Below the pieces are notes generated by a model. It was not told the origin of the DNA. It saw only the letters and a list, made by a program, of their open reading frames with translations, and did no database searches. The translations under genes and the position numbers were made by a program. Below are positions 45,190 to 58,699 of a stretch of 64,000 nt of DNA, in pieces. The stretch is taken from the NCBI GenBank assembly GCA_036924285.1, contig JAYKYS010000007.1, positions 14,198,001 to 14,262,000 on the forward strand. Direction: 5' to 3'. Position 1 is the stretch's first letter. The number at the start of each line of letters is the position of its first letter. The DNA is from Asterella californica. Taxonomy: Eukaryota; Streptophyta; Marchantiopsida; Marchantiales; Aytoniaceae.

Positions 45190-47184
45190 CCTTTGCATAT
45201 TTGCCTCATTGTGATGGAGGAGGTGAATTATACATGGTGGCCTAACTATCTAGTGTCCGATCAAATTAAAACTTTTGGTTCCACTAGATTCACGTTTTCT
45301 TTTAATCTTTGTGTTCAACTTTTGTGACTTTGGTGTATCTTTCAGTAAGAAAGACGTACTCACGAGTAATCTAACACGAGTAATACACGAGATATATATC
45401 TGGTTGTGAAAAGTGTAAACATAAATTCTAACGTGTCTATCGTCATATAGTAACATAATGCACTCACTAGGGTCTATGGTTTAAGAAAAAACTTAAATGA
45501 CAAGTATGTTTAAGATAACATCGGTTAAAAGAAAACTAAATAAAATAAATCAACTTATGAGATAATTTACAAGATGATATGAAATAAAGTATTATTCAAA
45601 CTTACCAGTTAAAAATTAGCAAAAATCAACATCAATCCGCCGGCAACAATCGACGTTGCATTCGATACTGACTTTGACTTGAAAATGCCTGATAAACCCC
45701 CCACAAAAGGGTGCAAAAGGGCCGTATGAACTTTGAAGGAGAAACAAGTGCAAGGGCAAACAAGGGCAAACAAGGGCAAGAGGGAAACAGTGCTTCTTTC
45801 TCGTCAGTATGCCCTAAAGCGCAAAAGAAACTGAAAACTGGAGACTTGAGAATTTCCAGCGTGTTGATCACAGTTATCCATCGTGTGGTGACTCTCAACT
45901 TGCCCGTCTCACCTTCTCGACACTGTCAGTCAATTAACGTATAATATAATGGATGAGGATCGGAGTTAGCTTCTCGACCGTGTTCCAGACATGCTCCGCT
46001 TTGTGTGAATGAGTCTGTGATTAACTTTCGATTGAGTCTGTGAATGGAACTATCGATCTTTGGTGAAATGGTTACGAAGAAGCCATATGCATGCAGGTGA
46101 CTTCTGATCAACTTGAAGGGCAATCAGTTCGTTGAAGAGCTCACGGCATGGTTCGACAAACGAAGATCTCGTCGTCTTTTCGTCTGACAACGTGCTTGAT
46201 TGGAATTGCCACACATGTAGGGTTTGCTGAAGGCTACAAGGAGCACTCATATATGATATTGATCACCAAACTCGGAGAGACAAAATTCCCGTATGAAGTG
46301 CTGGAGGTCGTTCAGAATTGATCGGCTGGTTGGTACAGCGGTAGATACAAGTTCTCTTCAGGCCACTATAATCTTTCCTTGTATCTTCCCCTGTACGTAA
46401 TACACAAACTCTGTACTTACCGCGACAGTTATCTCAAGATCGTAATGGGTATCTCCCTCTCTTTCCCTCGATTTCTGGACCATTTCTCGGGATTCTCTAA
46501 ACAGATTGCAGCCGACCTATATACTGTAAGTTGACAGAAATCGTACCGAGTCTGAGCTCAAAGAGATGATAGTTCCTGCCTTAACGTTTCTCATAGTTGA
46601 AGCAATGGGGAAATTGTGAGCTATTTGTCTGTCTAGTTTTCTGTTGCAGATCTTCTGCAGAGGGTTCGTTGTCACAAAGCTGTTCCTTTTTGTTGCGTTT
46701 TCGTGTTCATTCCGGCCTTTAAATGTGCCATTTAAGTGACGAGGAAACCGTATGAGGTCGAAAAGATTACTTGTGTATCTTGAACACGGAGAACAGTGCG
46801 CTCGTTTTCTGGATAGGGCTGAAAGACGCACCTTGTCCAGATCCTGTTTTCTGGTGCGTTTGCCCTTAACGTTGATGGTGACGATGTTGCCTTTGAACCT
46901 TTTTACCAGCTTTCGAATGTGATGGAGCTTTGTTAGTTATGTTAGTTTCAGGGCAATCAGCGACACAGCATTTATCGAACTTCGCCTTCGTGTCGGACAA
47001 AATCTTCGTGGAATTGTTGCTCCAATTGGACTGTCAATGTCAAGCAGGTGTCAGATAAACATAATGAGTTCTCACGAACGCATTCACGTCTAGTCAATGG
47101 ACGATGATCCTAGAGGAGTTTCTTGACCATTGAATGTATACATTCCTTTGCAGGACTACTGCACTCGCTGATCAGGCAGACTTG
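45190..47184. other. Spacer, no gene recognised
   Basis: Moderate GC. Short open frames on both strands lack domains. A small GGGCAAACAA tandem repeat occurs near 45754-45778. Confidence 0.45.
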
Positions 47185-47338
47185 GCGAGCTCTGTCAAGA
47201 GCGAAGTGTGAGGAAAGGGCACAGACTTTTCTCCGCAGCTTGGTAAATCCGCACTAGTAAGCGAGCTCTGTCAAGAGCGAAGTGTGAGGAAAGGGCACAG
47301 ACTTTTCTCCGCAGCTTGGTAAATCCGCACTAGTAAGC
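47185..47338. repeat. 76-bp tandem duplication
   Basis: 47185-47260 and 47261-47336 are identical by eye; both begin GCGAGCTCTGTCAAGAGCG. A recent, non-coding duplication. Confidence 0.9.
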
Positions 47339-49344
47339 ATACCCCGGTGGACTCAAGTAAAGGTTAGAAACTACAAGAACTAGTCTATGTTCTTTACAAT
47401 ATTCCCTGGGTACGGTGTGGTTGCTCTCCTCATCGTCACGTCGTAAATGTCCCGAAGAGTGGGAGGACGAACTTGGAATTTACTCTAGTGTCCATTTGCT
47501 GTTCCGTAAGAGCCGCTCAACAATGATGAACATGTTCTCATCGTCTCATCGGCCATGGTCCATGAGCTTTGGTTTCACTCAGTGTAATCACAGGATCGGT
47601 CGCTGATTTTCACTCCGGTAACCTCTTCGTTGTCGAAGGGTTCTGAAATACGGACGCGGCACGTTGCGCAAGAAGTTGTTGGGTTCGAGTAGATTAAGTG
47701 GAACTTTGAAAGTTGCTCGAAAACTGGCTGATATGTCTCAGACGTTCTGCATCGTAGGCGATTGATCCAACTGTAGCTGAAACGCTGGAGGCTTCGAAGG
47801 TAAGACCCAACGGAATCCATCAATCAGTGAGTGTGCGAGCTGCCAGAACAAACTGGTCTCTAGCAGAAGCACAAACCATATCTCGGCCACAATGACTAAG
47901 TCAAAAGGAAGTTCGTCCAGAAGCACTCATGGATTCATGTTAACGACTGCTTGCTGGTGGAAGCTTAAGGGAAGGGAAAACTAGTGGATTAAACACAGTG
48001 ATATGCTGATGTGAAGATGAGCTCACGTGCGACGGACGATAGTCCAGTAGTACTAAGACATGGTGAGCATTGGTGACTACTGTATGACGTTACTCGCACT
48101 GAAGTTAAACACAGTGCGCTTACATTAACTGAATCTGTACACATTCTGAGATCATGTCAAAGCGCAGGACAACATGCAAGAAAAAGTGAAACATCTACTA
48201 CAGATTCTAAACTCCCATAAGCTCGGCGCGAACCAAGCAACCAGGAAAGGGATGATATTTGGTTTCAAAGGATTCCTATCTAGAAAGAGATCGAGAACTA
48301 AGCTATATATATATATATAGAGAGAGAGAGAAAGATCTCACTGGACACATGCGTCAGTGACGTTCGATCGTGTATAAGATTGTTAAAAATCGTTATAAGG
48401 AATCTGGTCCAAGAATTATGGACCCAAGGTACTGTACTTAGAGGATCCCCGCTGGGCTCGCCAAACGCCGCTCCAAATGATGAATCATACTCGATCCATC
48501 GTTTAGATATTTTGTTCCATGGGTGAAAACAGGATTCTCATCCTGTAAGCTTCGAAGAAGAGTGAAAATTTGAAAAACTTAACCGAGATAGCTTTTTCGC
48601 ATGCATAATAGACAGTCCCGATGGAGAACTTGTTAGGAAAAGCTTTTTCACCTCGCTACTTTCAAGTATAGCTATATCCAAACGAAAGTAACTCCGAAGT
48701 ATTGGCGAGTCTGGTGGGGATGACAGCTTTCAGTGACCTCCCACTTTACAGATGAGCCCACTAAAGCAGTAGTCTGTTTGATCAACAACTGTCACTCAGA
48801 AAGCGGGTCGAGTTGTTTAGCCATTTTCTCCTGCCACTTCTCCCCCAAAGACCTGAAATTCCGTGAACAATCTCCCAGTTCTGCAGGTGGATTTCAAGCA
48901 AAACTATGACAATCCATGATCCGGTCGAGATCTAAGGCCATTCTTCTCACTTGAACGTTTCTACGGCATATGCATCTTTCTTTGGTTGAGACAAGCATTT
49001 GCACATAAAGAAGTACAATTTGTGGATGGCAGCCACGTCCAGTCCAGTGACTGTGCATTTACATGTTAACTGAGGGATAGAAGCATACGGTTCATGAACA
49101 ACAACTCTGTAAGAACGTGGATTCCGGGAACAGAAAAACATCGACATGAATCGTGTCATGATGATAAGTGACCTACTCCACGTTCCGATAATCATGAATC
49201 CAGGCATCTTTTCATACTGTCCTCTAAAGCAGCTGTACTGTACGCTGCTGCTTACGGTGTGGGCACCTAAGGCCTTTTATGCATGACTGTGGAAACCGGA
49301 CCAGCAATCCAATAGTCAGTTCCTTTTGCGCAACCCAACTCGCG
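47339..49344. other. Spacer, no gene recognised
   Basis: Holds a (TA)n(GA)n microsatellite near 48305-48332. Open frames up to 86 codons have no recognisable domain. Confidence 0.45.
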
Positions 49345-49406
49345 GCTGGATCGGATTAGCTGTACGGGCTGGATCAGGTAGCTACGTACAGCTAATCCGA
49401 TCCAGC
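49345..49406. repeat. Perfect 22-bp hairpin
   Basis: Arms 49345-49366 and 49385-49406 (left arm starts GCTGGATCGGATTAGCTG) pair perfectly over 22 bp around an 18-nt loop, which itself repeats GGCTGGATCAGG. Could be an inverted duplication or an RNA hairpin. Confidence 0.8.
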
Positions 49407-50555
49407 TGTGAAACAGTTCTTTCCCCCAGATTTTCCTCCGCAGTGGAATGTTCGGTTTCTTCAGCTTCAGAACGGGCAACAACTCCAACGGGAAACCAAT
49501 TCCATCTCCTGCAAAATTCGACCGATCTTCTCGTGCGGTTCGTATGATGCGACTCAGTGCAGAGTGCTTGTCAAAAACGTAGAAGGCCGGCAGATTAAAG
49601 AAATCTCGGGATCTTTTCTTAATTAATTAATATGAAGTGGGTAAAGATTACTGCTGACTTTCATACACAACCTTACTCCTATTCTACCAGTTAATATATA
49701 ATATATATAATATAATAATTCATATTGGCTCTCCTGACGGCCCGCTAAAAGTCGCGAATTGACTGAATCGGAGCGTCATTGCGCCTCATTCTGAATCCGC
49801 TTCTGAATCACTCCTGTCCGAGATGTACCACAACTCAAGGGAGAATTAAACATATTTTGGTTTTGACATAATATCTACTTATTTCTTATTAATATATACC
49901 ATGAAAATTTCTATACGGATGAGTTAGGATGCATATTTCCATGTGGAGGTGCGTGTGTTCCTCGGGTGTATGTAAGTGGTATTCGTTAGAACGACATATC
50001 GCCACTATGGATGTTAAATGACGTAAGAGACAAAATTTTGGCTGGTATTGTAAGTGATTAAACTTTTTTTCTCGATGATATTTTCACTTAATTTTCTTAA
50101 ATACCCTTTGGGGTATAACAGAAGATCTAGGGGGAATATCTTTTCATATTTTGGTTGTATTTTGAATTTCAGACTGAGCAAAAAGATAGATTCAAAAATT
50201 TCATATCATCATCCTCAATCTTTTCTAACTAATCTATTCTTTTTATAAAATTAATTTTCTATTACGCTTTTCTCTGCACACCAACGGCACCAGAAAAGAT
50301 TAAAAGACAAACGAGTTCTGTCCATTCAAAATTTTATCAACCATATACTACTCATGCACCATGAAGTGTATGGGTTACTCAGATCTTATATGTGGGTAGT
50401 GGGGGTTTAAAATTAACCTCCTTCACCATAAAGCTCGTGAATGGCTTTTATAAAAAATGAAATATAGTTGCACAGTTAACGTTCACTTGCATTGATACGT
50501 AGTTTTACTAATCTTTATATGTAGCGATTTCACAGCTTCGATTTTTGTCCGAGAT

Positions 50556-50712
50556 GTAATTTGCTTGATCAGACCCCCATAAGGATAGTCGGACTTGATC
50601 AAACCTTTGTTAAAATTCTTTGTTTGATCGGACCCTTGACGTAAAACTGACCGTCATTCATGTCAATGAGCCATGTCAGACTACAGCTCGGATGATACAC
50701 GTCACAATCGTT
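50556..50712 (+). repeat. Left terminal inverted repeat
   Basis: 157 bp, pairing with 53103-53259. Similarity resumes weakly beyond 50712 after a small indel. Confidence 0.8.
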
Positions 50713-51884
50713 TTCCATGTTCCGATATGTTCTTCTGACGTGCTTTCTTGAAAAAGTTGAATGAGACAGTGTCGGCTGAGACTCCCTCTCTCACATTCGC
50801 GCGTATAGACTTGGTGGTGTATGAACTAACACCAGTTTCTTTATGAAATCGCAACGTTGCGATATGATTCATTCAACGTTGCCATATGCTTCAAAAGAGA
50901 ACTTGCAAATCAGAGAGGTAATGCAATTCATTACTTGAAATAAATAACTAACGAAATAAGTTGATAGTCGTTTGAGCTTTCACATCGGTATCAACAGTAA
51001 TTACTGATTACAGATGTGCATCTCGGCGTGAGGTTAAACTTAAAGCGCACGCGGCTGGCTCTAGGATGATTAAGCTTTCCCTTATCAGATTGCAGGTCAA
51101 GTTCAGCAGAAACCGAGAGAACCAGATTGAGGTACAAAGTTTCAAGTGAATGGGCACGTAGTAAGGTATTTAGGTCGATTTCCTGGAACTGAAATTTGCT
51201 GTTAAGAGTGAGAGACAAGAAGTAGGGAGTCCCATAAGATATTAAAAACTTCTGGATGGTGGATGTCCATGACTGTCACTACAGTGTACATGTAATTTCT
51301 GAGGTCTCTTACAAACTACCTATATCACAGACAAGCGAATGATGTATGCAATTGCTAAAACGCATCGATCCTCATGCATGTTTCACCTCCTCGGACATTA
51401 CTACAAAGGGGTCACATCAAGCCGGAATTGCCCAGATAGATGCATAGTAATCAAGTCTCATATACACCATTGACATGAGATTCACCACGACAATCACTTA
51501 CAAGATACTTAGGTAAATCAACTTCCATTAACACCACTTTATGTACATATTTCAACTCAGTGCTAAGTGAAGCCGACTGAAGGCCTATGAAGTTGACTGA
51601 ATCTTAAACTTGAGTACTATGAAGATGACTGAATCCGAATTTACAAACACATAGTATCTCTGAGTCCGAAGGCGAACGATAAACGGAGATCATCATGAAT
51701 TCTCCAAGAAAACAAACAAGACACATAATCGAGGTAAGAGAGAATGAATTCGAGATTTGTCGAGAATACAAAATATATACCGTTCTTTCAGTCGAGAGCT
51801 TGAGGTTGACTTAACTTAACATAGTACTCAATGAAAAGAAGAGGCACGAGACCATCATCTGTTGCTTCATGTTCATCATCCTCG

Positions 51885-52858
51885 TTAAGACTCAACCCCA
51901 GTCACCCCGGTGACAGAAGGAACTTCATCTGGCAGTTGATACCCTCCGAGACATGTGCGTCTGTTGTGCCCTTGTTGCTTGCATCTACTACATCGATTGA
52001 AACTTGCCCTCAACTGTGATCCAACTAGAGCATATGCTTGAACTCCAGAAGCTTCGTGTGCTTGAGGCTCAGAGTGTTCTGGATTCGGAGCAGAAGCTAT
52101 ATTTCTTCTCCTCCTCCTGGGAGCTAAATCTGTCGAAGGGAAGTGATTGACTTGCGCATCATGTAAGGGGAACACATTCTCCACAAGCACTAAATTTGTG
52201 AAACATCCAAGTCCACGTCCAGTACTAACATCCAAGTCCTAGCAAAGCATGTCTTCATAAACCTCATTTATTAACTCTCAAATTTGCTTACAATTGTCTC
52301 ATGGGTGAAGATACTGCCGAAAACTACCCTACACTAGTCGAGCAATGAAGAGAACTGGCTGAGCTTCTCAACTGCAACGTCCAAGGAACCTTCCACATTG
52401 TCCATTTCAGAAATTAGTTCGTCCAGTTCTTGCCGCAACGATTCTGATTTAGCTCTCGTTTCAATGATATGATCTCTGGCAGAGCGAACCTTTGCTAGAG
52501 CATCCCGACAGTATTGCTGATGGTTCAAGAGAACACCAGAGGACACGCCCAGATCCCAAGCGTTCCAGGTCACTCCACACATTATCCATGTCATGACGTT
52601 CTATAGTATCCATAGTTGAACAATATCTCATGGACGTCGTGCTACAAGTACTGTTCTCTCTCGTCCTTTTCGACTTAACCCAAGCTGTAGCTCCCAAATG
52701 TCGTGGAAGAGGTAGGCTTGTATCGCTTCTGCTTGCTTAGTCTCCGTCTTGGTACAGAAATCATTTGTACTAAGACCAATCAGCTGGTCTCTTGCTTGCC
52801 AAACCGTAAAGGACCTACAATCGTCCAGCTTCCACTCCTTCGAAGCATAATCTTTCAC
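51885..52858 (-). pseudogene. Decayed gene inside the TIR element: coiled coil and zinc knuckle
   Basis: Three minus-strand blocks, in order. The first (from 52858) reads WKLDDCRSFTVWQARDQLIG and AIQAYLFHDIWELQLGLSRK. The second (52594-52334) is a helical, probable coiled-coil stretch, VRSARDHIIETRAKSESLRQ then ELDELISEMDNVEGSLDVAV. The third (52235-51885) ends with the zinc knuckle CSRCKQQGHNRRTC (C-X2-C-X4-H-X4-C). The zinc knuckle and its short tail resemble the C-terminus of MULE/FAR1-type proteins. Frame changes and stops between blocks show decay, or introns. The transposase catalytic core is absent. Confidence 0.45.
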
Positions 52859-53102
52859 TGATATCTAAAATCGCCATGCTCGAATAGATGATGCGCGTTG
52901 ACAACAACTAGGTGATCGTTGAGATAGTGCGGTGTTGAGCTGAAATCCATAAATCATGAAACTCCACCTGTCGATTTCATATAACCCAGACACGTCTCGT
53001 ATGTCAGGCCTCAGATGAGTTGCGATGGACTCGGACTATAACACATCTAACCCAGCGTGCCTCCAAAAGCAATATCTTCCAAAATGACTGACCACGTCAG
53101 AT

Positions 53103-53259
53103 AACGATTGTGACGTGTACCATCCGAGCTGTAGTCTGACATGGCACCGTGACCTGAATGACGGTCGGCTCCAAGTCGAAGGTCTGATCAAGCAAAGAAT
53201 TTTATCAGGGGTCTGATCAACTCCGACTAGTCTTATGGGGGTCTGATCAAGCAAATTAC
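53103..53259 (-). repeat. Right terminal inverted repeat
   Basis: 157 bp, reverse complement of 50556-50712 with scattered substitutions. Confidence 0.8.
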
Positions 53260-54233
53260 TATCTTACGTTGTTCTCCACATTTCACATCTACTCGTTATC
53301 GAGAGAGCATGGTAAAGTAGGAAATATCAAACTAATGTTACTTAATACGAAAAACTCTTCCAAATTAACCCTTAAATCTAACATATATCAGTGACAATAA
53401 ATCATCAAGGGGTACACTTTTGGCCACACCATACTCAATTACTGCTATTATTCTTGTAGAGTTTCTTAATATCTCAAATCTTGTGTACCATAAAAGGGAG
53501 TACATGAGAAACATAAAATCCATATATGTTGATTATAAAATGCCCGTATTTTATTACGTGTCCACCCTCACTCAAGAGTCAGGGTGACTCTATGTGACGT
53601 CGACCCATGTGTCTGACGACCAAAGAGAAAGGACAGGTGAGAGGGCACTCCCACACCAAAACTATATTTTATAGAGGGAAATCTGGTAACTCCCTATGCT
53701 GTATGTTGTGTGTACTTGCTCTAGGATGAGGTCCCCATGCGGGCAAGTTGGACTACTTTCTACGTATGCAGCTGCGGACGTACAAAGGCAGAGGAAGGAC
53801 ATGTTACAAACCACGCAGCGATGCTGCTCGGATTTTGCGATGATACGCACTAACAGTCGTTACGTCACCAAACTGGTCAACAGAAGTTTATCGGTTTCCA
53901 CGTGTCGCAAAGATTGAGCCTTCACTTGTTCGAAGCTTCCCCGAAAGCTGGAGCTTGGTTTGGATTGTAAGAAACGACGCATGGTGAATTTTGTCGTCAG
54001 TCCACTCCAGGTTCCAGCTCGGAACGTGGTGACTCCAGCAGGATGTCGTAGTGAGGATGGCAAACGGCATTCCATCCAAAGACCAAGACCAGTTTTGGCA
54101 TGGATAGACGAAAGCATGAATAAGTTGAGTGTGATCGTTCTACTATATGAATATTCTATAGCTTGTAATTCCCAGCAAAACATATTTTGATTGATGTATG
54201 CATTGTGCTGTGGACGAGCATTATTATCTTTTT
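53260..54233. other. Spacer, no gene recognised
   Basis: Frames at 53696-53917 and 53860-54183 lack domains. Nothing else seen. Confidence 0.45.
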
Positions 54234-54273
54234 ATGAGAAGAAAGAGGACCTGGTGGTCCTCTTTCTTCTCAT
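54234..54273. repeat. Perfect 18-bp hairpin with 4-nt loop
   Basis: ATGAGAAGAAAGAGGACC, loop TGGT, GGTCCTCTTTCTTCTCAT. Every base in the arms pairs. CTAG follows about 18 nt downstream, but a Helitron 3' end cannot be claimed without the matching 5' end. Confidence 0.85.
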
Positions 54274-57200
54274 GACACATTGTTAACGTTTCGCTAGAGA
54301 AAAAACCGTTTTGTGGCGCAGAAATCTGGAATCCAAATTGCCTTCACCTTCTGCTACAAATAAGTTTTAAAGAAACCTTTTCTTCCTTATACTCAGTGAG
54401 GGTCGTTTTTGGTTATATTTTAACTTCTGGAAAGAGGAAGCGGTACTCGACAAACGAGAAATCCGAAGACAAATTCTTGCGTGTTATTCGTGATAACTTG
54501 ATCTCAGGAGAAAATAATTTATATAAATTATTTGAGAATTATATTACTTAGTCTAATTTTATTATATTTCTTTTTATTTCTTCAAAGCAAAGAATGAGAA
54601 AAAATAAAATGAGTCGTTCTAAGCACAAATAATCTTAACATAAATCATCCTTAACTACTTTTTTCGTAGTATTAGATAAGATGTGACAGTTAGAAGTTAA
54701 TCCATGAACTGCAATAAGCTTGTAAGTGTAACGCTAGGAAAAACGTATGTTCCAAAATAATAACCTTATTCGGATTAACTACATGTTAAAGTTTATATTA
54801 ATGGTCGAGTGGTTAGAGAGAGGAAAGAAAGGAAAGATCGAAGTAGAGACGGTCTCCTATACAATCGGTTCAAAAGATAGAAGATATTTCACGGTTTAAG
54901 TTTGATAGTGAAATGACGTGCAATTACAGATGACTACAGATGATTGAGACTACAGATGATTATGTATTCTTTTACAGTAAACATCTCCAACCATCTTTGA
55001 GGAACTTTTGCTTGCTTTAAATATGTAAGTGCTAAAGGAAGAAAGGAATGAAGAATAAATATGCATGCAACATGGATTTCAGAGCTAGAGGAAAGAAAAA
55101 GAAAGCTAGAGGAAAGAAAAAGAAAAGGAGATTCTAGAGATAAAAATTTTAGACTCCTCATTCTTTTAGTCTTTTGTTATGTCTTGATTGGAAATTAAAT
55201 CTATAGATAGACTATATTTTAAAATCCGGTGCCGTATAACGTGTTTTTTTGTCGAAGAATACATTGGATATATGATTATGTAGAGGTATGTCGGTTGAAC
55301 ATGGTGCCTCTGAATCTCGATCTGTCAACCCAAATGTTCCTCTATCTACTAGTTTCTCGTCAATCCAACCACTACAACTCTCATTTATTACAACCGAAAG
55401 ATGCTCTAGTTCGGCATTCTCACATGTGTGACTTTTTAAAATTCAACCAAACTTTATACTCATATATATAAATCATTCGAGTCCCAGTATAGTTTACTGC
55501 ACACCCGATCTCCCAAGCACTCCAACAAGGTATAGCATGCACGCTTCAAGCAATATTTAGTTTACAACATAGCACCAACAATGACGATACTTGGGAGCTA
55601 TGAAAATCCGAATAACAACTTTTGATTCATTGTGACTCCTCGCTCCTTTGTCACTTCGAGCTGAAATCAGTCCGACACCTTCACAATGTTGTCTCTATGC
55701 GGACATGGAAGTTTCAGCAGCAAACTTCTCCCAATTGCTCGAAAAAAACAAAAAGATAACAATAGATATGACTGAAAACGCTATCTGTTAATAACAAAAT
55801 TTTCTCCAAACTTTGAGACATCAGTTCTCTCAACTCAGTTGGCTAATGGTGATCAAACTTCATAGAAAACTTTACTAGACCCTTTATCCTACCTTGAATA
55901 ATCTTCAGGTCGAAACTTCAATCCAACTCTCTAATATGGATCAAACTCTAATCTGTGCTAACTTAAGAGCTTTACAACCCATGTATATTTGATCTAAGAC
56001 CATGAACAACTTATAGAACCATTCAAGATGAAAAATTCCGAATATTTTATTGATACGACATTCCTCAATCTTGGAAAGTTTCACTCAAGAATTTGATCCA
56101 GAATACGAGAAATAGCCAAAATCTCATCACTAGCATAGTTCATAATATCCGTCATGTCACGTCTACATCCTTCAACTTCAATCGAGTCGTTAATAATCCA
56201 AAATTATCAAGAATCAGATGCAACATATATCAAAATGACCAACTTGTCGTCAACTCTCCAACTCTCCAACTCAACTCTCTAACTCCTCAAAACTCCTCAC
56301 AAGTCTCAAAGACATCTAAAAATGTAGTGATGGGTACGAATTTTATCCCTTGATTCGATCATATCACTCTCAATTTCTCCATGAAATCCCTTGATTCTTC
56401 AGCCTAGATTGTAGTCTTGGTAGAGTGCTTTCCAACTATATCCTTTCTTGTTCGGATGACCTCTTTGTTTATAATGACACCAAATATCGACTTAGACATT
56501 ACCCAGACCGAGAGTTGTAGGAGAGATCTAGACACACATCATTAGGCAAACGCACACACGTGTTTCCCGAACTAACATGTGCAGAGTTTTAGAATCAAAT
56601 ATAGATGAGTTTATTATAGATATTTAAATTTTTTATCTTTCTTTCTTAGACAAAAGGGCATGAATACTATGCAAAGTAAAAATATATATACATGCAACCT
56701 GGAGTTGTCATCAGAAAGAAAAAAGAGGACAAGCATAGATAGTGGAAGGCTAATCTTGCTCCAAATTACGACTAGCACAAAGAGGGTCGGACGTTGTTAT
56801 CAGATTTTTTCCTATGAAGGTTAATAAATTATTGTTCACAAATTATTACTGAGAGTTATATAATTATTAAATTAGAATAATAGACTAACTTCATGAGAGA
56901 AATAAAATTTACATTTAAATGTTAGGGTGCGATTGACACAAAGAGGGTCAGACATTGTAATAAAACTTATTTTCTATCAAAGTGAAATAAAATCTTGCTC
57001 ACAGATTATTATTGAGAACTTTTGAAGTGCTAAATTAAAATTATAGACTAACCTCATGATATAAATAAAAGTTACCTGTAAATATTAAAAGTATGTCAAA
57101 AGTGAGGAGAAAACTTGCAAGTAACGTCGCTCCAAGAAAAATATTATCAGTGGACTAGACAGTGAAATAATATATCTATTTTTTATCACCTAACCTTTCA

Positions 57201-58699
57201 TTATAAAAATATTAATTGATACATTAAACCACTTTGCATGTTATTCTCTTCCATCCGCAAATGGGTAATACAAAAAATGATTACTACCAATACCGACTTT
57301 CCAACACTTTGCTTGTTTCTTCCTTCTCGGTCTCCAGCAAGTGGAGCTTCTCCCGCTTACCTTTCCAGATTCCGGGATAAGTTAAACCCTCGCCCCTAGA
57401 AATATACCTGGTAACCAGGAGGAGTTCATTGTACAAGTGGGCTGTCAGCGAGCAAAGATATACCTTATACCCAAAATAGTTTTGCTAACTTCTTTCGTAA
57501 AAACTAAATTTATTAAATAATGATTTAAACTTAAATTCCAGACTATGTAGACTTAAAATTAATTATGAGAATCAGATCAGACATAGAAATACGGAATTTT
57601 TGTGGTTTGTTGGAACAAAATAGTATTTTCTTTCTACCCTAAAATATACAGGGAGGGAAATAAATAAGTTTCCTTTCTTTGCTTTTGTACTCGCATTGGG
57701 TCTCCGATATGGGTACCAATTAAACGTGCAAAAGAAAATTTATTTTTGTTGTTCCCTTTGCGGTTTTCAGTCCCTCAATAAATGTTTCGCTGTTCTAATG
57801 TGGCCAAATGAAAAGAAAGAGAACTATTTCTTTTCCTCGCAGTGTACTTGAGCTTAAAAAACGATTCTCTGTTACTCCAAGAAACTCTGGAAATTTCATC
57901 GCATGATATATCTATCGGTACTAAGTGATCTGTTTGAAATGAATCTTAACTTGTAAGAGAAAATCCAATAAGTGGATTGGCTCTCGAGTGAAATGGACTG
58001 AAAGAACATTTTAGAGATATTCTTTGGTTTTTCTTTTAATGAATTATTTTGATGTTTTTGCTTCGGTTATAGACATGTATATATGTATTGTGTAAAATTT
58101 TAGAGTAAGTCAAAGTTTAAATTTAAATTATAAATGATAAGTATTATCAAAACCACAAGCTCCATCTGGATTCAGACAAAACCTATAAGCAAAGCGTGAT
58201 AACACTCGCTTCTGGAACAATAAAATAGTGCCCTTGTTCTCAAACAGACATTAACTTATGGTGGTGTTTGATGCTTCTGGTTAGATTTTAGAAATATGTA
58301 TATATATTATGTAAAAGATTTAAAATAAAATAAAAATAATTTTACAAGTATTAAGTATTAAAAAAACCACAAGTTGCATCTAGATATGGAGAAAACTCAT
58401 AATCACAGCGTGACATCACTTAGGAATCACTCGTATTACTTCCAAAATTCCACGGAATGTAATTCTGCAGATTGTCAGAGTCCAATCTTAATGTTCCGTC
58501 CTCACAGTATCCATTTTCTCAGAATTCTGCAACTCGTAGATTCGTTCCGCCTACATTCCCCGGAATTTGCGAGTCACCTATCATATTATTTATTATTCTG
58601 GACTACATGACAAAATTTACACAGCGAATAGAGAAAGATTGCTCGGATGGATCCACAAACTAGCACCTCCCCTCTTATTATCAGCACGGTCCTTCGATA
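54274..58699. other. AT-rich spacer with decayed repeats
   Basis: No gene seen. Segments near 54960-55060 and 56640-56720 resemble parts of 30480-30740 and 42830-43060. A diverged copy of the palindromic repeat family lies at 57181-57230. Confidence 0.5.
57181..57230. repeat. Dispersed palindromic repeat, diverged copy 4
   Basis: TTTTATCACCTAACCTTTC followed by ATACATTAAACC resembles copies 1 and 3, but the right arm has lost pairing. Confidence 0.35.

Larger units (their letters stand above)
50556..53259. mobile_element. DNA transposon with 157-bp terminal inverted repeats
   Basis: The left end (50556-50712) and right end (53103-53259) are reverse complements with few mismatches; both start GTAATTTGCTTGATCAGACC. 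They contain repeated TTGATCAGACCC-like subterminal units. The 2.7-kb interior holds decayed minus-strand coding blocks, including a CCHC zinc knuckle typical of Mutator-like transposase C-termini. No convincing 9-bp target duplication is visible at the ends. Long inverted ends plus that zinc knuckle suggest a MULE, but no DDE core was found. Confidence 0.7.

Noticed and set aside
48305..48332. Short tandem (TA)n(GA)n as a regulatory element
   Set aside because: An ordinary microsatellite with no gene nearby.
54234..54295. Helitron 3' terminus
   Set aside because: The hairpin is present but the CTAG lies about 18 nt away and no 5' TC end or Rep/helicase sequence was found.
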